Position numbers and translations under genes: made by a program
Shown: positions 44,413-52,487 of the stretch, in pieces
How positions within the stretch are numbered: position 1 is the first letter of the stretch
How the letters are laid out: every line of letters begins with the position of its first letter
Assembly: GCF_900155365.1 (NCBI RefSeq)
Contig: NZ_LT699743.1
Span: 250,219 to 314,218, forward strand
From: Collinsella bouchesdurhonensis
Lineage (GTDB): Bacteria; Actinomycetota; Coriobacteriia; Coriobacteriales; Coriobacteriaceae
Length of the DNA: 64,000 nucleotides
Direction of reading: 5' to 3'
Notes under the pieces: generated by a model
Database searches by the model: none
What the model was told of the DNA's origin: nothing
Seen by the model: the letters and a program-made list of their open reading frames with translations, nothing else

Positions 44413-45183
44413 ATGGCTTTGGACGCAACTTCTTTCTCGCCTTCTGCAAACGAGCCCGTCATTCGCGTTGAGGGCTTGCGCAAGTCTTTTGACGGCAACG
44501 TCGTTTTGCGCGACATCGAGCTTTCGGTTATGCCCGGTCAGGTGGTTACCATCATCGGCGCCTCTGGATCAGGTAAGTCGACGCTCTTGCGCTGCCTCAA
44601 CCTGTTGGAAACCCCCGATGCCGGCCATGTTTGGTTCCATGGAGCAGACCTCGCCGCCGACCACGTAAATGTAAACAAGCTGCGCGAGAAAATCGGCATG
44701 GTATTCCAGGGGTTCAATCTCTTCAACAATATGAACGTACTGGACAACTGCACGCTCGCTCCCGTCACGCTCAAGAAAATGAGCAAAGACAAGGCCGAGC
44801 AGACGGCTATGCGCCATCTCGAAGCCGTGGGTCTTGCCGATTTTGCACGCGCCGATGTAACCCGTCTTTCTGGTGGCCAAAAGCAGCGCGTTGCAATTGC
44901 CCGTGCCCTGTGCATGCAGCCCGACCTCATGCTTTTTGACGAGCCCACGTCCGCTCTTGATCCCGAAATCTCCGGCGAGGTACTGAGCGTCATGCGAGAT
45001 CTTGCCGCAGGCGGTATGACGATGGTTGTCGTGACGCACGAAATGGCCTTCGCCCGCAACGTCTCCGATGAGCTTGTCTTTATGGATAAGGGCGTCATTG
45101 CCGAGGCATCGAGCCCCGACGAGATGTTCACCGCGCCCAAACTCCCCCGCACGCGCGAGTTCCTCTCCCGTTACCTGGACTAG
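44413..45183 (+). CDS. amino acid ABC transporter ATP-binding protein
   Basis: A 256-residue ABC ATPase of the GlnQ/HisP type: Walker [10 protein letters not shown] (~residue 52), Q-loop [19 protein letters not shown], signature [15 protein letters not shown], Walker [15 protein letters not shown] and H-loop VVTHEMAF. It powers the permease just upstream. A strong terminator follows, ending a three-gene operon. Confidence 0.95.
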   Translation: MALDATSFSPSANEPVIRVEGLRKSFDGNVVLRDIELSVMPGQVVTIIGASGSGKSTLLRCLNLLETPDAGHVWFHGADLAADHVNVNKLREKIGMVFQGFNLFNNMNVLDNCTLAPVTLKKMSKDKAEQTAMRHLEAVGLADFARADVTRLSGGQKQRVAIARALCMQPDLMLFDEPTSALDPEISGEVLSVMRDLAAGGMTMVVVTHEMAFARNVSDELVFMDKGVIAEASSPDEMFTAPKLPRTREFLSRYLD

Positions 45184-45217
45184 TTCGCAACGCTCGCACA
45201 TATCAATATGTACGCAA

Positions 45218-45260
45218 CGGCGGAAAAGCCTGGATTTCAGGCTTTTCCGCCGTTTTTCTT
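45218..45260 (+). terminator. terminator of the amino acid transporter operon
   Basis: 14-bp arms GGCGGAAAAGCCTG / CAGGCTTTTCCGCC with a 5-nt loop, then GTTTTTCTTT. Confidence 0.93.
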
Positions 45261-45320
45261 TCTTATATTCGACACCCGGAAGGCCCCGCGTAACCGGGGT
45301 GCATTTTGTTAGGTACCCTA

Positions 45321-45354
45321 TGTGACAAAATAAACCTGTCTTGTTTTTGTCACA
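45321..45354. repeat. TGTGACAAA palindromic repeat, copy 2
   Basis: TGTGACAAAA ... TTTTTGTCACA with GACAGGTTTA in the centre on the minus strand. It matches the copy at 7978-8015 at 30 of 34 positions in opposite orientation. It stands between the transporter operon and ssrA. Confidence 0.75.
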
Positions 45355-45373
45355 CCGCAAGACTTAACAGCAA

Positions 45374-45408
45374 TAAAAAAGCAGGTAGATACCCATATCT
45401 ACCTGCTT
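45374..45408 (-). terminator. terminator of ssrA
   Basis: AAGCAGGTAGATA / TATCTACCTGCTT with a 4-nt loop, followed on the minus strand by TTTTTATTG. Confidence 0.92.
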
Positions 45409-45416
45409 GTTCCATG

Positions 45417-45781
45417 TGGTGGAGGTGCGGAGAATCGAACTCCGGTCCACGAAAGCCCCCTGATCGGCATCTCCAAGCTCAGTCGCTGATTTAATCTCGG
45501 ACGCGTTGCGCGCAGCGACACGCTCGCAGCATCCCAACCGGTTCGGTCTTAGCCCGCGCCATACCGATTACGTGCACAGGAGCATTCCCCTAAAATGACG
45601 TCGCACCGGTGTCAGGGAAATCACCGGGTTGACGCGCCAGCTATAAATTAAGCAGCGAGAGCCATGGGCTCATAAGAAGTGTTGTTGTCAATTCAATTTG
45701 ACGGTACCCCTGTTTTACGAGGCGAGGAGACCTCGGCTTGCTTCCTCTCTCAAGGCTATCGTGTCGAAACCAGTCACCCCC
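45417..45781 (-). ncRNA. ssrA: transfer-messenger RNA (tmRNA)
   Basis: The 5' end GGGGGTGACTGGTTTCGAC and the 3' end with T-arm GGAGTTCGATTCTCC and CACCTCCACCA are both diagnostic; the acceptor stem GGGGGTG/CACCTCC pairs fully. The tag frame (45648-45689) reads DNNTSYEPMALAA and stops at TAA. tmRNA frees stalled ribosomes and marks the unfinished protein for destruction. The 365-base length is normal for a one-piece tmRNA, and a terminator follows 8 bases after the CCA end. Confidence 0.97.
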
Positions 45782-45909
45782 TCAATCGAGAGGTCATGGC
45801 ATTGCTGCACATCACAACTACGGCAGCAACATCGACCTTTTCAAAGAACACGCGCTCAACGCGGACCTGTATTCTACCACGTTGAGCGCCATGCTATTCA
45901 TGTGCCGTC

Positions 45910-45952
45910 GATGTTTGCACTTCTCTACTGCCCATCAAGAAGTGCAAACATC
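45910..45952. other. 15-bp inverted repeat after the SIS-domain gene
   Basis: GATGTTTGCACTTCT and its exact complement are separated by 13 bases, 10 bases after the end of the gene at 45962 on the minus strand. There is no T-run, so it may be a weak terminator or an mRNA-stabilising hairpin. Confidence 0.6.
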
Positions 45953-45961
45953 AAGGCAATC

Positions 45962-47038
45962 TCAGTTGGCTTTGTTCTTGATCTGCTTTTCGAACTCCAA
46001 ATTGGAGAGGTTGTAGCTCAACAGATCGAGCTTGGAGCAGATGGACTCGGCAAGAACCTGGAACGGAATAACCGCGCGAGGCGCGTCGAGCTCGCACCCC
46101 ATAAGGGGCTTCAGCGCAAACGTCTTCTCGTTGGACTGAGCAAGTCCCTCCCCAACCGTATCGATAACATAGACCTCGTCGGTCAGGACATGCAAGGCGC
46201 GATAGAGCTGCATCATGCGCTCATGACCAGGACCGCCCAAATCAACAAGGACGACAACGTGCCCACGGCGAATCTCGTAGGTCGGTCCGTGTACAAACTC
46301 CTCCATCTCATAAGCGTTTGCCGCGACACCGATCATCTCATTGAGCTTGAGTGCGCCTTCCAAGGCAACGCCATATCCAGCGCCGATGCCCACGCACATG
46401 ATGCGCCGGGCATCGACAAACGCGTCCAGATGCTGTTCGGCAAATGTGCGCGCAGCGCGGTAAGCCTCGGGCATATCCTCCACAACCGCAGACACATCCG
46501 AAAGCAGCGTCGCGCAATCGTCAGCACCCCTCACATCGAGGGCGCGAGCAGCCTCAATGGCAAAAAGCGCTAGATAGACGCAGCTGGTTGGGAATCCTTT
46601 TGCCACATAGTAGTCGTCCGTACCGCTACCGTAGGCATACACGTGTTCACAGTACTCACGCATCGGAGCGTCAGGATTACACGTCAGCACGGCAACGTGA
46701 TGCCCGCACGCCTGGGCACGACGAACTGCCTCAATAGTGTTCGTGCTGCGGCCCGACTGCGACATGCAAAGAACAAACGTTTCGCCATTTTGAGCATGGT
46801 TATACAGGATGTAGCTCATAGGCCATTCGACGCTTACTTCGATACCCAGCGTCTGCTGCATAAATGGCCTCATCGACATTGCGATGTCGTAAGACGAGCC
46901 CGATGCGACGATCAGCAGGCGTTTGGGTGCCATGCCGCAAAACTGCTCGACAAGAGGGCCCACCAGCGTTTCGCGACGCGCGATGATCTCGCGAGCAATC
47001 GCCGGAGCCTGCTCAATATAGGTATACATACTTCTCAT
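45962..47038 (-). CDS. SIS-domain sugar-phosphate enzyme (deglycase or isomerase type)
   Basis: A 358-residue protein with two SIS domains like the isomerase half of GlmS and the FrlB/GfrF deglycases. Sugar-phosphate binding blocks: LLIVASGSSYDIAM (~residue 42), FVLCMSQSGRSTNTIEAV (~90) and GIGAGYGVALEGALKLNE (~225), with EMEEFVHGPTYEIRRG (~250) as the second-domain active-site loop. It sits last in a PTS operon, so the likely substrate is a phosphorylated amino or Amadori sugar arriving through that PTS. The exact reaction (deglycation, deamination or isomerisation) cannot be told from sequence. Confidence 0.83.
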   Translation of the reverse strand: MRSMYTYIEQAPAIAREIIARRETLVGPLVEQFCGMAPKRLLIVASGSSYDIAMSMRPFMQQTLGIEVSVEWPMSYILYNHAQNGETFVLCMSQSGRSTNTIEAVRRAQACGHHVAVLTCNPDAPMREYCEHVYAYGSGTDDYYVAKGFPTSCVYLALFAIEAARALDVRGADDCATLLSDVSAVVEDMPEAYRAARTFAEQHLDAFVDARRIMCVGIGAGYGVALEGALKLNEMIGVAANAYEMEEFVHGPTYEIRRGHVVVLVDLGGPGHERMMQLYRALHVLTDEVYVIDTVGEGLAQSNEKTFALKPLMGCELDAPRAVIPFQVLAESICSKLDLLSYNLSNLEFEKQIKNKAN

Positions 47039-47047
47039 GAACTACTC

Positions 47048-48667
47048 CTACGCAATAATTCCCAGCAGATTAAACACAATGCCAAAGGCCAGAAGACCAA
47101 AGAGCAAGGGAATAATCTTGACCTTGCGGCGAAGCAGAGTGGCAACGATAAACACGGAAGCCAGCGGAAGCATGTTCGGCAAAATCTCGTCGAGCGTCTC
47201 CTGAAGGGTCAGGGTCACGCCGTTGGCCATGTTAAACACGAGCGGTGTGGTAACGCTGATCATGCTGCAGGTCATGGCACCGATCACCATCATGCCCAGG
47301 ATGCCCGCGCACAGCGAGATCTTCTCGATGATGTTGTTCTCGGCCATCGACTCAAGAACGCGACCGCCCAACTCGTAGCCCTTGAAGGTGAGGATGTAGC
47401 GAATCACCCAATGCGGGATGTTGAAAACAAGAAGGAACAGGATGGGTCCCAAAATGCTGCCCTGCATGGCAAACTGGCAACCGATACCCGATGCGACCGT
47501 CTTGACGATGCCCCACCAAAAGCTGTCGCCGATGCCCGCGACAGGACCCATCAGACCAGCCTTGACGCTGTTGATGCTCGCGGTGTCAAAGTCGGGATCA
47601 ACCGAGTTCTGCTCTTCCATAGAGGCGGAAATGCCCATAATGGCAGTGGAGAACTCCGGATTGGAGTTGAAGAACTCCAGGTGACGATTAACGGCTGCGC
47701 AACGATCTTCCTCGGTCGTATAGAGCTTCTCGATCACCGGAAGCATCGAGCGGCACCAGCCGATAGCCTGCAGGCGGGAGTAAATGAACGGTCCCTCCAG
47801 GCCAAACGATTTAAAGAAGACCTGGTTGAGCTCGCGCTTGCCAAGCAGGTGCTCGCGGGCGGCGGCAATCTCCTCCGGATCGTCGTCCAACGCATCGAAG
47901 TCGTCGAAAATCTCCTCGGCAGCCTCCTTCGGCGCGCTCTCGTTACCCGTAAAGAAGTATGCGATAGCGGCAAATGCCGCACCGACAATAGCAACTGCCA
48001 TCGTAGGCATATTGAGATACGATGCACAAACAAATCCGATAAAGAAGAACGCCATGGTCTTGGGCGTGCGCGTGAGGTTGAACAGCATCGCGAAGCCCAA
48101 GGCAGCGAGCAGGTTGGTTCCCGTACCGATTGCATTGAGGATATTCTCGGGAATAGCGTTGGCAACGCCGGCCACGGCATCGGCGCCAATAAGCAAGCTC
48201 AAGAACACGGTGAGGAACATAAAGGCGCAGGAAAGACCAAAGATCAACCAAAACGTCTGGGTAACGCGGCGCGTAGTGTTGCGCTCGGGATGATCAAACA
48301 GCATCTTTGCGGCAACAAGGTCATAGCCCGTCGTTGCCAAGTGCTCCAAGAGTCGATAGACAATGCCAATGGGGATGGCAAGCGCCACTGCGGCTTTGGG
48401 CGAAAGCCCGCTCGAAATGGCAAAGCCTGCGCCCAGCACGCCCGCGATAGTGATATTGATGGGAATTGAAATGCCAATTCCCATCATGCCCATCGTCGCA
48501 AGCTCAAGCGTGCCACCGATGACGATGCCCTGCGGCAGATCCCCAAGCACAAGGCCGACAAGTGTACACATAACGATAGGCCTCGTGGACTTATTGATAC
48601 CGTCAACGTACTCGCACCAGCCAAAAACAGCGATTAGGCCCAAAAGGGCCATCTGGATGATGTTCAT
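47048..48667 (-). CDS. mannose-family PTS permease, EIIC and EIID fused
   Basis: A 539-residue membrane protein. Residues ~1-225 match the EIIC (sorbose/mannose) domain (GLVLGDLPQGIVIGGTLELA, GIGISIPINITIAGVLGAGF). After an acidic linker (~240-270) residues ~280-539 match EIID (LEGPFIYSRLQAIGWCRSML, GLMGPVAGIGDSFWWG). In most bacteria these are two proteins. Together they carry the sugar across the membrane and hand it to EIIB for phosphorylation. It lies 9 bases after the EIIB gene and 9 bases before the SIS gene. Confidence 0.9.
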   Translation of the reverse strand: MNIIQMALLGLIAVFGWCEYVDGINKSTRPIVMCTLVGLVLGDLPQGIVIGGTLELATMGMMGIGISIPINITIAGVLGAGFAISSGLSPKAAVALAIPIGIVYRLLEHLATTGYDLVAAKMLFDHPERNTTRRVTQTFWLIFGLSCAFMFLTVFLSLLIGADAVAGVANAIPENILNAIGTGTNLLAALGFAMLFNLTRTPKTMAFFFIGFVCASYLNMPTMAVAIVGAAFAAIAYFFTGNESAPKEAAEEIFDDFDALDDDPEEIAAAREHLLGKRELNQVFFKSFGLEGPFIYSRLQAIGWCRSMLPVIEKLYTTEEDRCAAVNRHLEFFNSNPEFSTAIMGISASMEEQNSVDPDFDTASINSVKAGLMGPVAGIGDSFWWGIVKTVASGIGCQFAMQGSILGPILFLLVFNIPHWVIRYILTFKGYELGGRVLESMAENNIIEKISLCAGILGMMVIGAMTCSMISVTTPLVFNMANGVTLTLQETLDEILPNMLPLASVFIVATLLRRKVKIIPLLFGLLAFGIVFNLLGIIA

Positions 48668-48676
48668 CTTCTCCCC

Positions 48677-49150
48677 TTATTTGATCATCGCGGCAAGATC
48701 GGTCTTACCATCGGCGGGAACTTGTTGTGCATAGACCAAGACGCCGTCAGCGGCAAGATCCTTGATCGCCTCTTCATCCGCCGCATCCAGGCATACGGCA
48801 TTGGTGTAACGGCGAGAATCGTCATGTTCGCGAATGCCGCCCACGTTGATGGCATCGATGCCCTCGCAGCCCTTTGCGAGCGCCGCAGCATCGGCCACGT
48901 TCTTGACCAAAACAAGAACGGAGTACTTCCGAGCCTTTGCAGAATTCAAAAAAGCAATCGTCTTCTCAACCGTCGAAATAACCAAATTGACGCCAGCAGG
49001 TTTCGAAAGCGCGAAGGCATTCTTCGCCGCCTGGTCCTTTGTCACCTCATCATTTGCAATGACAATGAGATTGACCGTCAGGTTCTTGCACCAGGCATAC
49101 GCCACCTGGCCATGAAGCAACCTGTCATCGACGCGCAACAGCTCGACCAT
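48677..49150 (-). CDS. mannose-family PTS component EIIB
   Basis: A 157-residue cytoplasmic phosphocarrier with the site VDDRLLHGQVAYAW, in which His13 receives phosphate from EIIA. It is first in the operon EIIB, EIIC-EIID, SIS enzyme. No mannose-family EIIA is encoded here, so one must come from elsewhere; the EIIA at 32960 is of the unrelated glucose type. GGGAG lies before the ATG. Upstream are a TATAAT box and two operator-like sites shared with the divergent GntR gene. Confidence 0.92.
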   Translation of the reverse strand: MVELLRVDDRLLHGQVAYAWCKNLTVNLIVIANDEVTKDQAAKNAFALSKPAGVNLVISTVEKTIAFLNSAKARKYSVLVLVKNVADAAALAKGCEGIDAINVGGIREHDDSRRYTNAVCLDAADEEAIKDLAADGVLVYAQQVPADGKTDLAAMIK

Positions 49151-49184
49151 CCGGGCTCCCTTCTATATGTAGCAGATAGCTCGA

Positions 49185-49228
49185 ATTATACATACAAAGC
49201 TCGTTAGTAAACTCTTTGTATATACAAT
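49185..49228 (-). promoter_or_regulatory. promoter and paired operator sites of the PTS operon
   Basis: A perfect -10 TATAAT (49185-49190, minus strand) overlaps the site TTATACATACAA (49186-49197). A second site, TTGTATATACAA (49217-49228), is a perfect palindrome upstream. Both read TTGTATRTAYAA-like and are about 31 bases apart, as expected for binding by the divergent GntR regulator. Confidence 0.65.
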
Positions 49229-49230
49229 GT

Positions 49231-49260
49231 TGCCTACCGATTACCTAATCGGTAGGCAAG
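49231..49260. promoter_or_regulatory. perfect 30-bp palindrome in the PTS/GntR intergenic region
   Basis: TTGCCTACCGATTA and its exact complement flank two bases, CC. It lies 64 bases before the GntR start. It could be a second operator, or a hairpin in the GntR leader. Confidence 0.6.
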
Positions 49261-49324
49261 CAAGCCTTGAACGGCGTTAAGATGGTCGCGAGAAATTGCA
49301 TTTAAGCAGCTAGAAAGGCTGTCT

Positions 49325-50038
49325 ATGTCACAGGTAGCAAAATATAGACAAGTCGAGTCATTCATTAAAGATCGCATTATCAACGGCACGTATCCCGTTG
49401 GAACGCGCATCATGACCGAGGAGGAACTTGTCGACCGGTTTGGCTTTTCGCGCATGACGATCAATAAGGCCCTCAACAACCTGAGCAACGACGGCTTTAT
49501 CGAGCGCAAGCCGGGCAAGGGGACATACGTCTGCGCCACGCGCGTTTCCAAGCCCACCGACAGCGCCCGCAGCTTCACCGAAGACATGAAGGCAATCGGC
49601 CTTGTAGCCGGCTCGAAGCTTATCTCGTATGAGGTTATCCGCGCGCACGATAAGCCCGAGATCGCTCAGCGCCTCAAGCTCTCCGATGACGAGCTGCTGC
49701 ACTACTTCATACGCCTTCGCACCGGCAACGGTAAGCCCATCGCCATCAGCTACAACTACATATCCACCAAAATCGTCCCCGCAATCGACGTCAAGTGCCT
49801 GGAACAGTCGTTTTACGCCTTCCTCGATTCGCAAGGAATCGAGCGAGAGTATCAGGGAACATCCTATACGGCAAAGCTGCCCACCGCAGAACAGCAAGAA
49901 CTCCTTGAGGCAAACGACATCGCCCTGCTTTGCGCCTCGCACAGCACCTTTACCAGACGCGAGGGAAAACTTGTGCCGTTTGGATACACACTCACTTGCT
50001 ATAACGGCAATCTCTATACCTATTATTCGAGCATTTAG
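49325..50038 (+). CDS. GntR/HutC-family transcriptional regulator of the PTS operon
   Basis: A 237-residue regulator with an N-terminal winged helix (VESFIKDRIINGTYPVGTRI, then DRFGFSRMTINKALNNLSNDG) and a C-terminal UTRA ligand domain (from ~90) that usually binds a sugar phosphate or similar effector. It is divergent from the PTS/SIS operon across 174 bases carrying palindromes, so it most likely represses that operon until the incoming sugar phosphate binds. AGAAAGG precedes the ATG. An inverted repeat follows the stop. Confidence 0.9.
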   Translation: MSQVAKYRQVESFIKDRIINGTYPVGTRIMTEEELVDRFGFSRMTINKALNNLSNDGFIERKPGKGTYVCATRVSKPTDSARSFTEDMKAIGLVAGSKLISYEVIRAHDKPEIAQRLKLSDDELLHYFIRLRTGNGKPIAISYNYISTKIVPAIDVKCLEQSFYAFLDSQGIEREYQGTSYTAKLPTAEQQELLEANDIALLCASHSTFTRREGKLVPFGYTLTCYNGNLYTYYSSI

Positions 50039-50060
50039 ATCTTCGTCGAGCCTTATCGCC

Positions 50061-50098
50061 CAGGGCAATCAAAGCGATTTGCCGAATAGATTGCCCTG
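50061..50098 (+). terminator. hairpin after the GntR gene
   Basis: Perfect 10-bp arms CAGGGCAATC / GATTGCCCTG around an 18-nt loop, 22 bases after the stop. The following tail (AGATTTA) is only weakly T-rich. Confidence 0.5.
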
Positions 50099-50191
50099 AG
50101 ATTTACCCAAGTTGGTTTGAGAACGTCCCATTGTGGTAGAAGAAGTCCCAGGAACACACCTTGCCCGATACAGACTTCGAAAGGGGCCACG

Positions 50192-51061
50192 ATGAGCGAA
50201 AAAGCAAACAACGCGGGAAAGACCGCTTTGGTACTTGAAGGCGGCAGCTTCCGCGGGCAGTTTACAGCCGGCGTGCTCGACGTCTTCTTGGAGAAGGGCA
50301 TCACAGTCGATGCCTGCTATGGCGTATCTGCCGGTGCTCTTAACGGCGTCAACTTCAAATCCAAGCAAATTGGCCGCTGCAATCGCCTGAACCTCGCCTT
50401 TTGCGGCGACTCGCGTTACGTAGGCACCAAGTCTTTTGCCGAAAGCGGAAGCATGGTGGGCTACGACTTCTTGTTCAATGACATCCAGGATTACATCGAC
50501 CCCTTTGATAATGAGACGTTTAAGGCCAACCCCCTCGAGCTCTACGTCGCCGTCACCGATGTTGTTTTTGGCACCGCCGACTATCTCCCCGTCAAGGATT
50601 CGACCCTCGACCTGGACGCCGTACGCGCCAGCACGTCGTTGCCGCTCGTCACCCCTGTTGTCGAGCTCAACGGGCATCTCTACCTTGATGGCGGAGTCGC
50701 CGACTCCGTACCTGTGGAGCACGTGCTGGAAGATGCCGGCTTCGACCGCGCAATCGTAATCCTCACCCAGGATCGCAACTACAAAAAGGGCTCTTACGAG
50801 TTCATGCCGGCAGCAAATGCCCGCTATGCCGAATACCCCTATCTCCTCGACGCCATCGCCACGCGCCACAATCGCTACAACGAGCAGCGCGAACACATCT
50901 GGGAGTACGAGCGTCAGGGCCGTGCACTCGTCATCGCGCCCGCAAAGCCCGTCACCGTCAAGCACGTTGAACGCGATGCGTCCAAGCTCCTCGACCTGTA
51001 TATCCAGGGCAGGCAGGCAGCGCAACGACAACTCGAGGCAATCCGCTCGTTTATCGGATAG
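50192..51061 (+). CDS. patatin-like phospholipase family protein
   Basis: A 289-residue cytoplasmic serine acyl hydrolase. The catalytic dyad is Ser46 in GVSAG and the aspartate of DGG (LYLDGGVAD, ~residue 165); the oxyanion loop is LVLEGGSFRGQF (residues 14-25). The family hydrolyses acyl chains from lipids; the natural substrate is unknown. The length and the C-terminal 'YEFMPAANARYAEYPYLLDAI' fit the YjjU-like branch. AAAGGGG lies 5 bases before the ATG at 50192. Confidence 0.88.
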   Translation: MSEKANNAGKTALVLEGGSFRGQFTAGVLDVFLEKGITVDACYGVSAGALNGVNFKSKQIGRCNRLNLAFCGDSRYVGTKSFAESGSMVGYDFLFNDIQDYIDPFDNETFKANPLELYVAVTDVVFGTADYLPVKDSTLDLDAVRASTSLPLVTPVVELNGHLYLDGGVADSVPVEHVLEDAGFDRAIVILTQDRNYKKGSYEFMPAANARYAEYPYLLDAIATRHNRYNEQREHIWEYERQGRALVIAPAKPVTVKHVERDASKLLDLYIQGRQAAQRQLEAIRSFIG

Positions 51062-51071
51062 CGCCGGCAAC

Positions 51072-51122
51072 GCCAACCGGCCCGCCAGCGCCAACCGGCC
51101 CCGCCAGCGCCAACCGGCCCCG
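51072..51122 (+). repeat. short tandem repeat, about 2.7 units of 18-19 bp
   Basis: Units GCCAACCGGCCCGCCAGC, the same with one extra C, and a partial third follow directly after the patatin gene stop. Each unit contains AACCGGCC, part of an inverted motif. Confidence 0.75.
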
Positions 51123-51223
51123 GCGTGCCAATCAGCGGCGCTATCGCCCGTTCGTATCTGAGCTGCAAATGCGTGGCAGCCCTTCGATTCCCGATGGCAG
51201 TCGCAGCAAGACTGCGTGTCTTT

Positions 51224-51380
51224 CCGCCACTCGTCCCAACAGCACCGCAAGACGAGTGGCGGTTTTTCCATCATCTGTAAACGAGTGGCGGTTTTTGAAA
51301 CGTCTCGGGGCAAGATTTCGCACATAAATGCACTACCTACCGCCACTTATCACAAAATGTTCGATTTACCGCCAATCATT
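51224..51380 (+). repeat. GTGGCGG-box repeat element, copy B
   Basis: Boxes: CCGCCACTCGTC (51224), GACGAGTGGCGG (51251, complementary to the first), AAACGAGTGGCGG (51280), TACCGCCACTTATC (51339) and TTTACCGCCAATCATT (51366). It matches the reverse complement of copy A at 41761-41889. The remaining part of the gap to 51684 shows no other feature. Confidence 0.7.
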
Positions 51381-51684
51381 TTCTGCTGTGAGCCATCGAC
51401 TCGAGCGCACACCGGCTCGAGCGCACATTGGCTTGAACGCACTCTGTCTCGGCTGCACTCTGTCTCAACTGTACGCCGCCTCAATCGCACGCCAAATCAC
51501 ACATGCGTCCGCCCAGCCTCTGGACCAGCACGTTCTTAACAAATTTGAAATATAACAACGATATTTCGTGAAGAGCCTGCAAGAACTTGTTGACAAAAAT
51601 ATGAACAAGTTTGCTCCCACGCGAAGAATAGCTACTCTATCAAACAACCGTTTAGGCCCTAACCCCCTAGATTGGATACCAACG

Positions 51685-52134
51685 ATGAAGAACGAAAACG
51701 CACAACTTGCAGGAGCGCTTGTCGGCCTTGGTGGGACTATTTATCAAGCCATGGATGAGATTGATGGCTTTGTCCCCTGTGGGCATCCTGCGACCGTCGT
51801 CATCGACGGCCTCGCCTCGCTCCAGGCCAGACTCTCCGATGAAGAGCTTAGCAAGAAGACCGAGTCGGTCTGCGGGCTCATCGATCACGTAAGTGAAAAA
51901 CGCGGCGTGCCCGTACACTCCGTCGCCAACGTCAAGGAGTTCTCCAGCTCGAAAAAGGAGCTGCTCGGGCGCCTTGCGGATATAGCGTGTCAGCTTCAGG
52001 CTAAAGAGGCCACGCATCAAACCATCAACGCTTGGCTCTACCGCGGCCTTGCGGCCCTCGAGGGCGATGGCAACGCCGCGATGAGCATGCTTGCCGAGGC
52101 CAATGCCATAGAAGCCGCAGCCGCCTTGGCATAA
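51685..52134 (+). CDS. unknown small cytoplasmic protein
   Basis: A 149-residue, mostly helical, acidic protein with no signal or membrane segment and no family I recognise. The middle has 'HPATVVIDGLASLQARLSDEEL' and 'SSKKELLGRLADIACQLQAKEA', suggesting amphipathic helices. The start is uncertain: the ATG at 51685 gives a product with codon use like its neighbours, but the ribosome site is weak; the frame is open back to 51568, with another ATG at 51601. It stands alone between repeats and a hairpin at 52232. Confidence 0.55.
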   Translation: MKNENAQLAGALVGLGGTIYQAMDEIDGFVPCGHPATVVIDGLASLQARLSDEELSKKTESVCGLIDHVSEKRGVPVHSVANVKEFSSSKKELLGRLADIACQLQAKEATHQTINAWLYRGLAALEGDGNAAMSMLAEANAIEAAAALA

Positions 52135-52231
52135 AAGAGACTCGCGCGACAGTCATATGCGGCAAATAGCCCCCTGTAGCGCACTGTGAGATGCCGGTTC
52201 TTTTTTCAAAGCAGATCGAATACGCATCACG

Positions 52232-52273
52232 AAATGCGGCCTTCAGCGGAATATCCAGCTGAAGGCCGCATTT
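52232..52273. terminator. 16-bp perfect hairpin between convergent genes
   Basis: AAATGCGGCCTTCAGC and its exact complement flank 10 bases. It ends in TTT on the plus strand and starts from AAA, so it could end transcription from both sides. Confidence 0.65.
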
Positions 52274-52294
52274 GGGACACTGTGCTGACGTTAT

Positions 52295-52447
52295 CTAGAC
52301 AGCAGCACGATTGGACGAAACGTACACCGCCTTGCCAAAGTTGACACCAAACAGGATGCCGGCAAGTAGCAGCGAAGATCCAATGCCGCTATAGAACACG
52401 GCGATGAAATGCTCCCCCTGCCCGTCTGACCCGAACGGTCGAATCAT
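52295..52447 (-). CDS. possible 50-residue single-pass membrane protein after gatB
   Basis: The frame reads 50 codons from ATG (52445-52447) to TAG. The product has a membrane helix near residues 15-37 (AVFYSGIGSSLLLAGILFG), preceded by polar residues, and GC-rich third codon positions like real genes. It lies 40 bases after gatB on the same strand and just before a terminator-like hairpin. The ribosome site is weak (AGG 7 bases upstream) and lies in the base of a hairpin (52451-52481). I do not recognise a family. Confidence 0.45.
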   Translation of the reverse strand: MIRPFGSDGQGEHFIAVFYSGIGSSLLLAGILFGVNFGKAVYVSSNRAAV

Positions 52448-52450
52448 CAA

Positions 52451-52481
52451 AACCTGAGAGCCCCGCCGGGGCTTCCAGGTT
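52451..52481 (-). other. two-step hairpin between gatB and the small gene
   Basis: AACCTG pairs with CAGGTT, and GCCCC with GGGGC inside, separated by 3x3 unpaired bases. On the minus strand it is followed by TTTG and then the ATG of the small frame. It could be a terminator of gatB or hide the small gene's ribosome site. Confidence 0.5.
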
Positions 52482-52487
52482 CTGACG

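Noticed and set aside
46643-48469. 608-codon plus-strand frame opposite the PTS operon
   Set aside because: Antisense to clear PTS and SIS genes; no domain and no start signal.
51060-51400. CRISPR array at the GTGGCGG boxes and GC repeats
   Set aside because: Repeats are inverted and unevenly spaced, there are no equal-length spacers and no cas genes.
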